Origin: Gammaproteobacteria bacterium
GTDB lineage: Bacteria > Pseudomonadota > Gammaproteobacteria > Burkholderiales > Burkholderiaceae_C
Reading direction: 5' to 3'
Length of the DNA: 64,000 nucleotides
Assembly: GCA_018820395.1 (NCBI GenBank)
Contig: JAHJOG010000263.1
Coordinates: 1-64,000 of the forward strand
Numbering within the stretch: the first letter of the stretch is position 1; every line of letters begins with the position of its first letter. Below, one piece after another: positions 1 to 8,118 of the stretch. Under the pieces are notes generated by a model that saw nothing but the letters and a program-made list of their open reading frames with translations, was not told where the DNA came from and searched no databases. A program made the translations under genes and the position numbers.

Positions 1-374
1 CCGCGGGGCTCGCGGCGCTGCTGCGCCATCCGGAGCGTTTTCGCGGCAAGCGCGTCGGCCTCGTGCTGTCGGGCGGCAACATCGACCCGCTGCTGCTGGC
101 GGCCATCATCGAGCGCGGTATGGTGCGCGCAGGCCGGCTGGCGCGGGTGCGGATCAGTGCGCGCGACGTGCCGGGTTCGCTGGCGCAGATCACGGCGACC
201 GTCGCCGAAGCGGGGGCCAACGTCGACGAGGTGCACCACCAGCGCGCCTTCACCATGCTGGCCGCGCAGAACGTCGAAGTCGAGCTGGTGCTGCAGACGC
301 GGGGCCGCGCGCATCTGTCCGCCGTACTCGACGCGCTGCGCAACGCGGGCTTCGAAGCTGCCGAGCAGCGGTGA
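1..374 (+). CDS. ilvA: Threonine ammonia-lyase, C-terminal part (cut by window edge)
   Basis: Only the last ~124 codons lie in the window; the reading frame is open from base 3 and ends in TGA at 372-374. The visible part contains the end of the PLP-dependent fold (VLSGGNIDP, where a Gly-rich loop would hold the cofactor phosphate) and then one ACT-like regulatory domain (DVPGSLAQITATVAEAGANV). This single-ACT layout is typical of the short ~400-residue threonine dehydratases that deaminate threonine to 2-oxobutyrate for isoleucine synthesis or threonine catabolism. The catalytic lysine lies outside the window, so biosynthetic and catabolic forms cannot be told apart here. Confidence 0.85.
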   Translation, partial: AGLAALLRHPERFRGKRVGLVLSGGNIDPLLLAAIIERGMVRAGRLARVRISARDVPGSLAQITATVAEAGANVDEVHHQRAFTMLAAQNVEVELVLQTRGRAHLSAVLDALRNAGFEAAEQR

Positions 375-473
375 TAAGAAGAAAGAATTAACGGAACTAT
401 GGGAAGCCCCGGGTCGACCGCCGAGCGGGCCTGGGGAAAATCGTTGTAATCATTCGCTACCGAGGACCCCTGG

Positions 474-626
474 ATGGCCGACCCCACACCCGTTGAACCC
501 GCCGAGAGCGCCGCCGTCGAAACCGACGCGGTCGAATCGATCGTCCACATGATGCCGCTGATCCTGCCCTTGGCGGGCGGGGTGCTGATGCTGCTGCTCG
601 CGTCCATCGCCGTCTACATGGCCTGA
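474..626 (+). CDS. Small single-pass membrane protein, unknown function
   Basis: A 50-codon ORF below the cut-off of the supplied track. It has a good ribosome binding site (GAGGA about 8 bases before ATG). The first ~25 residues are acidic and rich in Ala/Pro/Glu; residues ~26-49 form one hydrophobic helix (MMPLILPLAGGVLMLLLASI), so a tail-anchored or single-pass inner-membrane protein is likely. A -10-like TGTAAT lies at 445-450. It sits alone between the ilvA-type gene and pckG. I do not recognise a family, and whether it is expressed is inferred from the RBS and the protein-like composition. Confidence 0.5.
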   Translation: MADPTPVEPAESAAVETDAVESIVHMMPLILPLAGGVLMLLLASIAVYMA

Positions 627-693
627 CATCCATCCGCGCCCTGGGCGGACACCCTTCATCGCCGGGCCGCGTGATGTTCGGGTGTGGGTTCCA

Positions 694-724
694 TTGACGC
701 TGGAGCCGAGTGCGCACCCACTAT
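694..724 (+). promoter_or_regulatory. Weak candidate sigma-70 promoter of pckG
   Basis: TTGACG at 694-699 and CACTAT at 719-724 are separated by 19 bases, longer than ideal, and would give an untranslated leader of about 80 bases before pckG. Only the -35 is a good match. The rest of 627-807 shows nothing else convincing apart from the pckG RBS. Confidence 0.25.
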
Positions 725-807
725 CCCAGGTGTCTTCTCCAACGGACCTTGCCGTCTCGCCGTGGCAGTCCCGTTCGACAAGACGAATTTCAACTTAGGA
801 GATATCG

Positions 808-2655
808 ATGAACGCACCCCTCAAGGGTCTGTCGGTGAATGCGCCGCCGCACGTCAAAAATGAAAAGCTCATTGCCTGGGTGAGCGACATGGCCGCCCTG
901 TGCAAGCCCGACTCGGTGGTCTGGTGCGACGGCAGCAACGAAGAATACGACCGGTTGTGCCAACAAATGGTCGACGCCGGAACGCTGCAACGCCTCAATC
1001 CTGCCAAGCGCCCCAATTCCTATCTGGCCACTTCCGACGTCAACGACGTGGCGCGCGTCGAAGACCGTACCTACATCTGTTCCGAGAAGAAGGAAGACGC
1101 CGGCCCGACCAACAACTGGATGGCGCCTGCCGAGATGCGCGCGACGCTGCAGCCGCTCTTCGACGGCTGCATGAAGGGCCGCACGATGTACGTCGTGCCT
1201 TTCAGCATGGGTCCGCTCGGTTCTCCGATTGCCCACATCGGCATCGAGCTGTCCGACAGCCCCTATGTCGTCGTCAACATGAAGATCATGACGCGCATGG
1301 GCAAGGCGGTTTACGACGTGCTCGGCGCGGACGGCGAGTTCGTTCCCTGCATGCACACCGTGGGCGCCCCGCTGGAGCCGGGTCAAAAAGACGTGTCCTG
1401 GCCCTGCAACACGACCAAGTACATCGTCCACTATCCCGAGACGCGCGAAATCTGGAGCTACGGTTCCGGCTACGGCGGCAATGCACTCTTGGGCAAGAAG
1501 TGCTTCGCACTGCGGATCGCGTCCAACATGGGCCGCGACGAGGGCTGGCTGGCCGAGCACATGCTGATCCTGGGCGTAACCAACCCCCAGGGCAAGAAAT
1601 ACCACGTCGCCGCTGCGTTCCCCAGTGCGTGCGGCAAAACCAACTTCGCGATGCTGATCCCGCCGGCCGGCTTCGAAGGCTGGAAAGTGACGACCATCGG
1701 CGACGACATCGCCTGGATCAAACCTGCCGCCGACGGCAAGCTGCGCGCCATCAACCCCGAAGCCGGCTATTTCGGCGTGGCGCCGGGCACCAACACGCAG
1801 ACCAACCCCAACTGCATGGCCAGCCTGGATCGCGACGTGATCTTCACCAACGTTGCGCTGACGGACGACGGCGACGTCTGGTGGGAAGGCATGAGCGAGC
1901 CCCCGGCGCACGCGATCGACTGGCAAGGCAACGACTGGACGCCCGCCATCGCCAAGGAAACCGGCGCCAAGGCCGCACATCCCAATGCCCGCTTCACGGT
2001 CGGCGCGATCAACAATCCGGCGCTGGACGACGCCTGGGACGACCCGAAGGGTGTCGCCATCGACGCATTCATCTTCGGCGGTCGGCGCTCGACCACGGTG
2101 CCCCTGGTCACCGAGGCGCGCAACTGGGTCGAAGGCGTCTATATGGCGGCGACCATGGGCTCGGAAACCACGGCGGCCGCCGCCGGCAAGCAAGGGGTGG
2201 TTCGGCGCGATCCTTTCGCCATGCTGCCCTTCGCCGGCTACAACATGAGCGATTACTTCCAGCATTGGTTGGACCTGGGCACGCGTCTGGCTGCTTCGGG
2301 CGCGCGGCTGCCGAAGATCTACACCACCAACTGGTTCCGCAAGGGTGCAGACGGCAAGTTCGTCTGGCCGGGCTACGGCGAAAACATGCGCGTCCTGAAG
2401 TGGATGATCGATCGCATCGAGGGCCAAGCCGAGGGGACGGAGCACGTCTTCGGCGTGAGCCCGCGCTACGAAGACCTGAACTGGAAGGGCCTGGCGTTCA
2501 GTGCGGAGCAGTTCGACACCGTGACGCACATCGACAAGGCCGCCTGGCAGGCCGAACTCAAGCTCCATGCCGAGCTATTCCAGCAACTGTCGCATCACCT
2601 GCCCAAGGAATTGCCGGAGACCAAGGCGGCCATCGAGCAGCGTCTTGCTGCCTGA
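808..2655 (+). CDS. pckG: Phosphoenolpyruvate carboxykinase (GTP)
   Basis: The 615-residue product matches the length and motifs of the GTP-dependent PEP carboxykinase family, which converts oxaloacetate plus GTP to PEP, CO2 and GDP in gluconeogenesis. The P-loop with its reactive cysteine ([13 protein letters not shown], residues ~271-283) is the hallmark of the GTP class; the ATP class has a different loop. Further conserved blocks are VPFSMGP and the arginine-rich [11 protein letters not shown]. The ATG at 808 is preceded by TAGGAGATATCG, a strong RBS. The gene is monocistronic: a rho-independent terminator follows within 35 bases. A 592-residue ORF on the opposite strand is a shadow caused by GC-biased codon use. 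Confidence 0.97.
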   Translation: MNAPLKGLSVNAPPHVKNEKLIAWVSDMAALCKPDSVVWCDGSNEEYDRLCQQMVDAGTLQRLNPAKRPNSYLATSDVNDVARVEDRTYICSEKKEDAGPTNNWMAPAEMRATLQPLFDGCMKGRTMYVVPFSMGPLGSPIAHIGIELSDSPYVVVNMKIMTRMGKAVYDVLGADGEFVPCMHTVGAPLEPGQKDVSWPCNTTKYIVHYPETREIWSYGSGYGGNALLGKKCFALRIASNMGRDEGWLAEHMLILGVTNPQGKKYHVAAAFPSACGKTNFAMLIPPAGFEGWKVTTIGDDIAWIKPAADGKLRAINPEAGYFGVAPGTNTQTNPNCMASLDRDVIFTNVALTDDGDVWWEGMSEPPAHAIDWQGNDWTPAIAKETGAKAAHPNARFTVGAINNPALDDAWDDPKGVAIDAFIFGGRRSTTVPLVTEARNWVEGVYMAATMGSETTAAAAGKQGVVRRDPFAMLPFAGYNMSDYFQHWLDLGTRLAASGARLPKIYTTNWFRKGADGKFVWPGYGENMRVLKWMIDRIEGQAEGTEHVFGVSPRYEDLNWKGLAFSAEQFDTVTHIDKAAWQAELKLHAELFQQLSHHLPKELPETKAAIEQRLAA

Positions 2656-2686
2656 ATGAACGGAAGCGGCGTCCGCCGCGACCATG

Positions 2687-2715
2687 AAAAAAGCCGCCCG
2701 AAAGGGCGGCTTTTT
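2687..2715 (+). terminator. Rho-independent terminator after pckG, bidirectional
   Basis: The perfect stem AAGCCGCCC / GGGCGGCTT has a GAAA loop and is flanked by an A tract upstream and a T tract downstream. It can therefore terminate pckG on the plus strand and the convergent gene at 2738-3280 on the minus strand. Confidence 0.92.
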
Positions 2716-2737
2716 CGTTCAGGGGCTGGAAGGCGAA

Positions 2738-3280
2738 TCAGTAGTACCGCGCGAGATTGGCTTTGCGAACGGTGTCGTAGACCATCGGGATCGCGCCCTG
2801 CGCTTCGCCTGCAGTTGCGTTCAAAGGCGCAGTAGCGGCGACGCGGGCCATCGACGGCTCCTCGACTTCATGCCGCGAAGCGATGGCCTGGATGTCACGC
2901 AGCATGCGGCCGTCCTGCATGGCATACGCCAGGAATTGCGCGTCGGCGCGGGCGGCATCCCGCTTGCGTGCGGCGTGGCGGACGCTGGCGACCACCCGAG
3001 CCGCCATCGAACGCGTCGCCCCGGCGAAGAAGGCGATGGCCGAGAAAGCCACCAGCCACAGCACGAACCAGGCGACGAGCAGACCGCCCTCGGTCCAGGT
3101 CGACATCAGCTTGTCGGCCACGACCAGCAGAGACGACACGATGGCCGAAAGCAAAAGGAGAGCCAGGCCGCGCGCGCCGTCCAACCGATGCTTGGCGCGA
3201 CGGATTTGCGCCATCAGCGCCTCGGCGCGGACAACGCCCGGATGAGAGGCTGGCTGCTCTACGTGAACGAAACTTGTCAT
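2738..3280 (-). CDS. Two-helix membrane protein of unknown function
   Basis: The track ORF begins at 3379, but the ATG at 3278-3280 is preceded on the minus strand by GGAGGATCATC, an excellent RBS, giving 180 residues. Two hydrophobic segments at about residues 38-56 and 67-86 flank the short loop DKLMSTWTEGGL; the remainder is a basic and then Ala-rich soluble tail. It converges on pckG and shares its terminator, and is divergent from the LysR gene with a ~100 bp control region between. I do not recognise the family. The layout resembles small inner-membrane proteins carrying a cytoplasmic tail. Confidence 0.7.
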   Translation of the reverse strand: MTSFVHVEQPASHPGVVRAEALMAQIRRAKHRLDGARGLALLLLSAIVSSLLVVADKLMSTWTEGGLLVAWFVLWLVAFSAIAFFAGATRSMAARVVASVRHAARKRDAARADAQFLAYAMQDGRMLRDIQAIASRHEVEEPSMARVAATAPLNATAGEAQGAIPMVYDTVRKANLARYY

Positions 3281-3326
3281 GATGATCCTCCAGAAAAATG
3301 CGATGGGCTTGTGGCCCGATGGCTTG

Positions 3327-3356
3327 ATATTAGGGGATACCCTGATGTCATTCCAA
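3327..3356 (-). promoter_or_regulatory. Candidate sigma-70 promoter of the membrane protein gene
   Basis: On the minus strand TTGGAA (3351-3356) and TAATAT (3327-3332) are separated by 18 bases. Transcription would start about 35 bases before the strong RBS at ~3281-3291. The surrounding 3320-3380 is markedly AT-rich for this genome and also holds ATGAT-N4-ATCAT (3366-3379), a possible LysR-type or other operator next to the divergent gene. Confidence 0.4.
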
Positions 3357-3384
3357 TTTATTTTGATGATGTCTATCATTCCGG

Positions 3385-4416
3385 ATGATGATGGACGTTA
3401 ACTTTCGCACACTCGACCTGAATCTCCTGCGCGTCTTCGACGAGGTCATGTCGGAACGCAACCTCACGCGCGCGGCTCGGAACCTCTCCGTCACCCAACC
3501 GGCAGTGAGCAATGCGCTCAGGCGCCTGCGCGAGGTGGTGGGCGACGAACTGGTGCAACGCTCGGGCGCCGGCGTGGAGCCCACACCGCGCGCCCTGGCG
3601 CTGTGGCCGACGGTGCGCGACGCGCTGCAGCAGTTGCAGCACACCTTGGCGCCGGGTGAGTTCGACGCGTCGGTCGCCGACACGACCTTCCTGCTGGCCA
3701 TGGCCGATGCCACGGCCGCCGAACTGATGCCGGGTCTGGTCCGGATCCTGGAAACCGAAGCCCCTGCGGTCGCCGTACGGGTGTCACCGCTGACCACGCG
3801 CGATCCGCGCCGCATGCTCGAACATGAGGAGGTCGACATGGCCGTCGGCTACTTCCCGGCCCTGGTGGCGAGCCTGGCAGCGCGCGGACAGTCAGGAGAT
3901 TCCGTGCTGGCCTTCGAAACCCAGCGCCTCTACGTGGGGGAGTATGTCTGCGTGATGCGACGCGACCATCCGCTGGCCGCTGCGCCACTCACGCTCGACG
4001 CCTTCTGCGCGGCGCGGCACATGTTGGTGAGCTTTTCGGGGCGACCCTACGGTTTCATCGATCAGACGCTCGGCGCGCTGGGCCGGCGCAGGCACATTGT
4101 CATCACCGTCAATCAGTTCTTCACGGCCGAAAGGGTGGTGGCCAACTCGGATCTGCTCACCGTGCTGCCGCGTCACTTCGTCAGCGAGGCCGGCGTCGGC
4201 ACTCAGCTCGTGCTGCGCGACCTGCCCTTCGATCAGCCGATGGTTCATGTCGATGCCGTCTGGCACCGGCGCGCCCAGCGCAGTCGCGCGAACGAATGGC
4301 TTCGATCGGCGTTGCTGCGGTCGGCAGAGGAAGCGTTTTCAAGCGCAAGAACCGGGCGAACGCCGGACCGCGATCCGCCCCGGGGTTCGGGGAGTGACTT
4401 CAGCGAACGACGCTGA
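3385..4416 (+). CDS. LysR-family transcriptional regulator
   Basis: The 343 residues begin with a typical LysR winged helix (residues ~9-68, with NLTRAARNLSVTQPAVSNAL as recognition region), followed by a two-lobed periplasmic-binding-like effector domain. Three consecutive ATGs (3385, 3388, 3391) could serve as start. There is no Shine-Dalgarno; a TATCAT hexamer 5 bases upstream suggests a leaderless message. It is divergently arranged with the membrane protein gene at 2738-3280, the usual LysR geometry, so that gene is a plausible target. The C-terminal ~25 residues are low-complexity and may vary. Effector unknown. Confidence 0.9.
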   Translation: MMMDVNFRTLDLNLLRVFDEVMSERNLTRAARNLSVTQPAVSNALRRLREVVGDELVQRSGAGVEPTPRALALWPTVRDALQQLQHTLAPGEFDASVADTTFLLAMADATAAELMPGLVRILETEAPAVAVRVSPLTTRDPRRMLEHEEVDMAVGYFPALVASLAARGQSGDSVLAFETQRLYVGEYVCVMRRDHPLAAAPLTLDAFCAARHMLVSFSGRPYGFIDQTLGALGRRRHIVITVNQFFTAERVVANSDLLTVLPRHFVSEAGVGTQLVLRDLPFDQPMVHVDAVWHRRAQRSRANEWLRSALLRSAEEAFSSARTGRTPDRDPPRGSGSDFSERR

Positions 4417-4573
4417 GCCAGGCGCTGGCGGCGGCGCGGAGCTCTTGCGCCCGGTGCAGGTCGGTGCCGGCGAGGTGATCGGCGCTTTCCATCAGCGCAT
4501 GCGCGGGGCTTGAAGGAACGAGAACGGGAGAGGATTGAAAAACACGTGCCGCAAGGGCGAGGAGGGTGTACAT
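4400..4573 (-). CDS. Small protein, unknown function
   Basis: A 57-codon ORF (MYTLLALAARVFQSSP at the start) overlaps the last 17 bases of the LysR gene tail to tail. The protein is amphipathic, with Ala/Leu/Glu-rich helices and an SPAHALMESADHLAG segment. Its composition looks like a real cytosolic helical protein rather than a shadow frame. The RBS is weak (TTGAAG). The track lists it only within a longer frame starting at 4768, whose first half looks non-coding. Function not recognised; existence is moderately supported. Confidence 0.45.
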   Translation of the reverse strand: MYTLLALAARVFQSSPVLVPSSPAHALMESADHLAGTDLHRAQELRAAASAWLSVVR

Positions 4574-4689
4574 GACTTCAAGCGGGTATGGAGCGCTTCT
4601 GGGGTTGGTTGCAATGGAACTCAGTTTAAGGGTTTTCCCTATACTTCCAGGGCCAAGGTTATGCGGTTTGAACATGAGAGCATTCACCT

Positions 4690-4695
4690 TAGACT
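4690..4695 (+). promoter_or_regulatory. -10-like hexamer TAGACT just before a start codon
   Basis: TAGACT ends 6 bases before the ATG at 4702, and there is no Shine-Dalgarno sequence. If it is the -10, transcription would start at or within a base or two of the start codon (leaderless mRNA). Confidence 0.4.
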
Positions 4696-4701
4696 GCATC
4701 G

Positions 4702-5529
4702 ATGAAGATCCAGTTGCTCTCGGATCTCCATCTGGAGATTCATCCGCGCTTGACGGTCCCGCCTGCACCTGGCGCTGACCTGCTGGTGTTGGCTGGCGAC
4801 ATCGGCTCCTATCAGAGGGGCTCGATGCTCGATGCGCCAGACTACGGATTGACCCGCTTTTCTCCGCGCCACGGATGGCCGACCCCGGTGGTCTTCATTC
4901 CCGGCAATCACGAGTACGACCATGCCGACTTCGACGCCGTGCACACTCGGCTGCGCGAACTGTGTGACGCGCTCGGCATCGTCTGGCTGGAGCGGGAATC
5001 GATCCTTCTCGACGGCGTCCGCTTGGTCGGCACCACGCTCTGGGCCGATTTCGATGCCTTGTCCGAGCCTGGAGAGGCGCTGACCAGCGTGCTGCGAAAG
5101 CGCGGCAAGGCCATGCGCGCGGCAGACTTCTATCTGGCAAAGGCCGCCACCGAGCGGGCCGGGCAACCGTTCATGGCAGACGCGCTGAGAGAGCACTCAC
5201 TTGCATGCCAGGCATGGTTGGAAAAGGCCTTGCGAACCGCGCATGACGGTCCGACAGTGGTGATCACGCACTTTGCGCCGACCTTGGCCAGTGCAGATCC
5301 GCGCTACGGCTTGAGTCCGGGAACCGCCGGTTTCTGCAATTCACTGGACCATCTGCTGCCGCACGCCGACCTGTGGTTGCACGGCCACCTGCATTGTCAT
5401 TTCGACTATGTGAAGGACGGCTGTCGCGTGGTCGCCAACCCGCTGGGCTATCTGGCCAAGGGCGAGCAGGAGGGTTTCTTGCCGGACAAGCTCATCGACA
5501 CGGACCACCGCCGGCAGGGCCGCGCCTGA
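4702..5529 (+). CDS. Calcineurin-like metallophosphoesterase
   Basis: The 275-residue protein carries the full metallophosphoesterase signature in order: SDLHLE (residues 7-12), GDI (~33), GNHEYD (~72), THFAP (~190) and GHLHCHFDY (~228), followed by NPLGY. These Asp/His/Asn residues bind a two-metal centre that hydrolyses phosphate mono- or diesters. No signal peptide is visible, so it is cytosolic. The true substrate (nucleotide, phospholipid or other) cannot be read from sequence. It converges on the TetR gene, 10 bases away, and seems to have its own leaderless-type promoter. Confidence 0.9.
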   Translation: MKIQLLSDLHLEIHPRLTVPPAPGADLLVLAGDIGSYQRGSMLDAPDYGLTRFSPRHGWPTPVVFIPGNHEYDHADFDAVHTRLRELCDALGIVWLERESILLDGVRLVGTTLWADFDALSEPGEALTSVLRKRGKAMRAADFYLAKAATERAGQPFMADALREHSLACQAWLEKALRTAHDGPTVVITHFAPTLASADPRYGLSPGTAGFCNSLDHLLPHADLWLHGHLHCHFDYVKDGCRVVANPLGYLAKGEQEGFLPDKLIDTDHRRQGRA

Positions 5530-5543
5530 GAGGGGCGTCTCAG
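5526..5543. other. Small hairpin spanning the two convergent stop codons
   Basis: CTGAGA-GGGGCG-TCTCAG forms a 6-bp stem that covers the stop codons of the metallophosphoesterase and the TetR gene. There is no T tract on either side, so this is at best a weak or factor-assisted terminator. Confidence 0.3.
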
Positions 5544-6157
5544 CGCGCCGAGAGCCCGTCGAAGCAGGTGGACAACACCATCTCGACGATCTGCGCATCG
5601 GTGTGCTGCCCGCCAGCTTTCAGGAATTCGAGCACTGGGTCGCAGGCGCGAGCGAAGAGCGTGTAGAGCACCGCGATGGCTGGCAGCTTGGCGCTCAACG
5701 AACCGTCTGCCTGCGCCGCCTCGATCCAGCCGCCCAGCGTGTCGCTGACGGCGACCAGTCGATCGAGGTAATCGCGGTTGTTCATCAAGGTCGCTCGCAG
5801 CGTGGAGCTCTGATGCGGGAGCGAGGGCATTTCGCCGGCCAGCTGCACCTCCATGGTCCAGCGCGCGACGGCCCGGAGCTTGTCCAGCGGCTTGTCGTTC
5901 GCCGGCACCGAAGCCAGGAAATCCTTGGCACGCTGCATGATGCGGACCATCGCGGCAGCGGCCAGATCTTCCTTGCTCGGAAAATGCTTATAGAGGCTTG
6001 CCTTTGCAATGCCCACCGACGCTGCGACCTCGTCCACGGTCATGGCCTCGAAGCCTTTTTCGGCCAGGAGCCGGTTGACGGTCTGGACGATGGCCTCTTC
6101 GCGTGCCACCAACATCTGCTGTTTGAACGAGGGCTTGAGCGAGACAGCGGTATTCAT
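5540..6157 (-). CDS. TetR/AcrR-family transcriptional repressor
   Basis: The 205-residue protein has a TetR helix-turn-helix at residues ~24-66 (EKGFEAMTVDEVAASVGIAKASLYKHFPSKEDL spans it), then an all-helical ligand domain. The start at 6157 is supported by a TAGAAT hexamer 6 bases upstream on the minus strand (possible leaderless start; GAGGG there may also act in ribosome binding). It is separated from the ketopantoate-reductase gene at 6261, which is transcribed in the same direction towards it, by about 100 bases. It could lie at the end of the hpa operon transcript but looks independently promoted. Ligand and targets unknown. Confidence 0.9.
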   Translation of the reverse strand: MNTAVSLKPSFKQQMLVAREEAIVQTVNRLLAEKGFEAMTVDEVAASVGIAKASLYKHFPSKEDLAAAAMVRIMQRAKDFLASVPANDKPLDKLRAVARWTMEVQLAGEMPSLPHQSSTLRATLMNNRDYLDRLVAVSDTLGGWIEAAQADGSLSAKLPAIAVLYTLFARACDPVLEFLKAGGQHTDAQIVEMVLSTCFDGLSAR

Positions 6158-6163
6158 CCCTCA

Positions 6164-6169
6164 ATTCTA
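6164..6169 (-). promoter_or_regulatory. -10-like hexamer TAGAAT upstream of the TetR gene
   Basis: TAGAAT (minus strand) ends 6 bases before the ATG. No -35 stands out at 17 bp. The geometry is the same as at the other candidate leaderless genes of this window. Confidence 0.4.
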
Positions 6170-6260
6170 GCCGCTTTCGTCAAAAAATAGTCGATGGCAT
6201 CAAATTGCGACCAATCGGTTCAAACGGCGTCACGCGGCTTGACCGATCGACCGTGGAAGC

Positions 6261-7238
6261 CTAATAAAGCCCCAACTGCCTCGCGTGTAAACGCGCCAAT
6301 CCGAGCAGGGCATCGGTGAAGGGGGTCGCCACCTTCGTCAGTTGTCCGAGTTCCCGCACCACGGCGACGAGCGCGTCGAGTTCCACGGGCCGGCCAGCTT
6401 CCACGTCCTGCAGCATCGAGGTCTTGAACGCGCCCAGCTTGCGGGTCACGGCGTGACGGTCGTCGGGACTTTCGGCGATCGGGATGCCGATGCGGGCGCC
6501 GATGTCCCTGGCTTCGAGCATGACGGCCGAGACGAAGCCTCGCACCAGGTCGTCGCCCAGGATCAGGTCGGTCGTGGCGCCGGTGAGCGCACTGATCGGG
6601 TTGACCGTCATGTTGCCCCAGAGCTTGTACCAGACGTCCTTCTGGATCTGCGGCGACACGCGCGCCTCGATGCCCGCAGACACCATCAACTCGCACAGCG
6701 CCTTGACGCGCGGCGTGGCCTCGCCCGACGGCTCGCCCACGATCAGTCCGTTGCCGAAGTGGTGCCGCACCACGCCGGGCGCATCGAGCGAACAACTTGC
6801 ATGCACCACGCCGCCAATGACGTTCGCGCTGGGAATGGCGCGTGCAATGGCGCCGTCGGGGTCGATGGTCGCCAGCCGGCTGCCGGCCAACGGGCCGCCG
6901 AAGCCCCCCTCGAGGAACCACCAGGGCACACCGTTCATGGCCGTGAGCACCACGGTGTCGGGGCCGATCAGCGGCGCGATGCGCGCCGCCACGCCCGGCA
7001 ACGCCGGTGCCTTGACGGCGATCACGACCAGATCCTGCACGCCGAGCTCGGCGGGGTCGGCCACCGCATGGACCGGCGCACGCAGGCGTTGGTCGCCGCG
7101 CACGATGGAAAGGCCGTCGCGCTGCAAGGTCGCCAGCGTCTCCCCTCGGGCCACCACGTTGAGACGCGAGCCGGCCTGCGCCAGGCCCATGCCGATCCAG
7201 CCGCCGATGGCGCCGGCGCCATAAATGCAGACTTTCAT
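6261..7238 (-). CDS. Ketopantoate reductase-like (PanE/ApbA family) 2-oxoacid reductase
   Basis: A 325-residue protein beginning MKVCIYGAGAIGG, the NADPH-binding Rossmann turn of the PanE/ApbA family, with the family lysine/asparagine region KDVWYKLWGNMTVNP in the C-terminal helical domain. I start it at 7238 because the Rossmann strand begins there; an in-frame ATG at 7259 overlapping the previous stop (TGATG) would add 7 residues. It is the last gene of the hpaR-led operon. Pantothenate synthesis is unlikely in this context. Many PanE paralogues beside aldolases reduce other 2-oxo acids, and that role is inferred here. Confidence 0.85.
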   Translation of the reverse strand: MKVCIYGAGAIGGWIGMGLAQAGSRLNVVARGETLATLQRDGLSIVRGDQRLRAPVHAVADPAELGVQDLVVIAVKAPALPGVAARIAPLIGPDTVVLTAMNGVPWWFLEGGFGGPLAGSRLATIDPDGAIARAIPSANVIGGVVHASCSLDAPGVVRHHFGNGLIVGEPSGEATPRVKALCELMVSAGIEARVSPQIQKDVWYKLWGNMTVNPISALTGATTDLILGDDLVRGFVSAVMLEARDIGARIGIPIAESPDDRHAVTRKLGAFKTSMLQDVEAGRPVELDALVAVVRELGQLTKVATPFTDALLGLARLHARQLGLY

Positions 7239-7258
7239 GTTCGACGCGATGCCTTCCA

Positions 7259-8089
7259 TCAGTTCCGGTAGCTTCCGTCGATGCGGTCGACCTGCCGAAC
7301 CAGGGCGTCGAACACGTCCTGGCCGGCGCCGTGTTCGGGGCTGAACTGAAGGGCGTCGCGCGTGCAGCGGGCGGCGATCGCTTCCGACACCGGAATCGGC
7401 GCGCCCATCGACAAGGTCGCCATCTGGATCTCGCAGGCGCGCTGCAGCGTCCACAGGATGGCAAAGGTCTGCGGCAGGGTCTGGCCCCAGGCCAGAAGCC
7501 CGTGATTGCGCAGGATCACGGCATGCCGGTCGCCGATGCTCTTCAAGAGCCGCGGACCCTCGTCGGCGTGGATGGTGATGCCCTCGAACTCGTGGTACGC
7601 GACCATGTCGTGCAACTGGGCCGTGTAGAAATTCGTCTGCTGCAGGCCGCCCTGCAGGCAGGCCACCGCGACGCCCGCCGTGGTGTGCGTGTGCATCACG
7701 CAGTGCGCAGCCGGCAGACCGTCGTGGATGGCGGCGTGCACCGTGAAGCCGGCCGGATTCACCCGATGCGGCGACCCGTCGAGCACCTTGCCCTTCAGGT
7801 CGACCTTCACCAGGTTGCTGGCCGTTACTTCGGTGTAGTGCAGACCGAACGGATTGATCAGGAACTGCTTTTCACCGCCCGAAACGCTGTCGGGCAAGCG
7901 CACCGTGATGTGGTTGTAGATCATCTCGGTCCAGCCCAGCATCGCGAAGACGCGGTAGCAGGCCGCGAGTTGCAGGCGAGCCTCCTGCTCGTCCGGGTGC
8001 ATGGAGGCCAATGCCGAAGCCGGCGTCGCCACGGGTGCCGGGTTCGATGCCGGAGCCGATGCCGCGGGGAAAGTCGCCAAGGTGTTCAT
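7259..8089 (-). CDS. Class II aldolase/adducin-family protein
   Basis: 276 residues. The metal-binding His pair lies in CVMHTHTTAG and a third His in ILRNHGLLAWG, as in fuculose-phosphate aldolase and related decarboxylases/aldolases that use Zn2+ or Mn2+. The N-terminal ~30 residues are an Ala/Pro-rich extension. It starts 29 bases after the Bug-family gene and is followed by the PanE-like gene with a stop/start overlap option, so the three are co-transcribed. The substrate is not known; the neighbouring dehydratase suggests a sugar-acid or hydroxy-acid breakdown step. Confidence 0.88.
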   Translation of the reverse strand: MNTLATFPAASAPASNPAPVATPASALASMHPDEQEARLQLAACYRVFAMLGWTEMIYNHITVRLPDSVSGGEKQFLINPFGLHYTEVTASNLVKVDLKGKVLDGSPHRVNPAGFTVHAAIHDGLPAAHCVMHTHTTAGVAVACLQGGLQQTNFYTAQLHDMVAYHEFEGITIHADEGPRLLKSIGDRHAVILRNHGLLAWGQTLPQTFAILWTLQRACEIQMATLSMGAPIPVSEAIAARCTRDALQFSPEHGAGQDVFDALVRQVDRIDGSYRN

Positions 8090-8118
8090 CGCAGTTCCTG
8101 TTCGATCCGAGAAGCCGT

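Noticed and set aside
790-2568. 592-residue minus-strand ORF opposite pckG
   Set aside because: It lies antisense to a complete pckG with strong motifs. Long open antisense frames are expected from GC-rich third positions, and the translation (His/Arg/Asp-rich, no motifs) is not protein-like.
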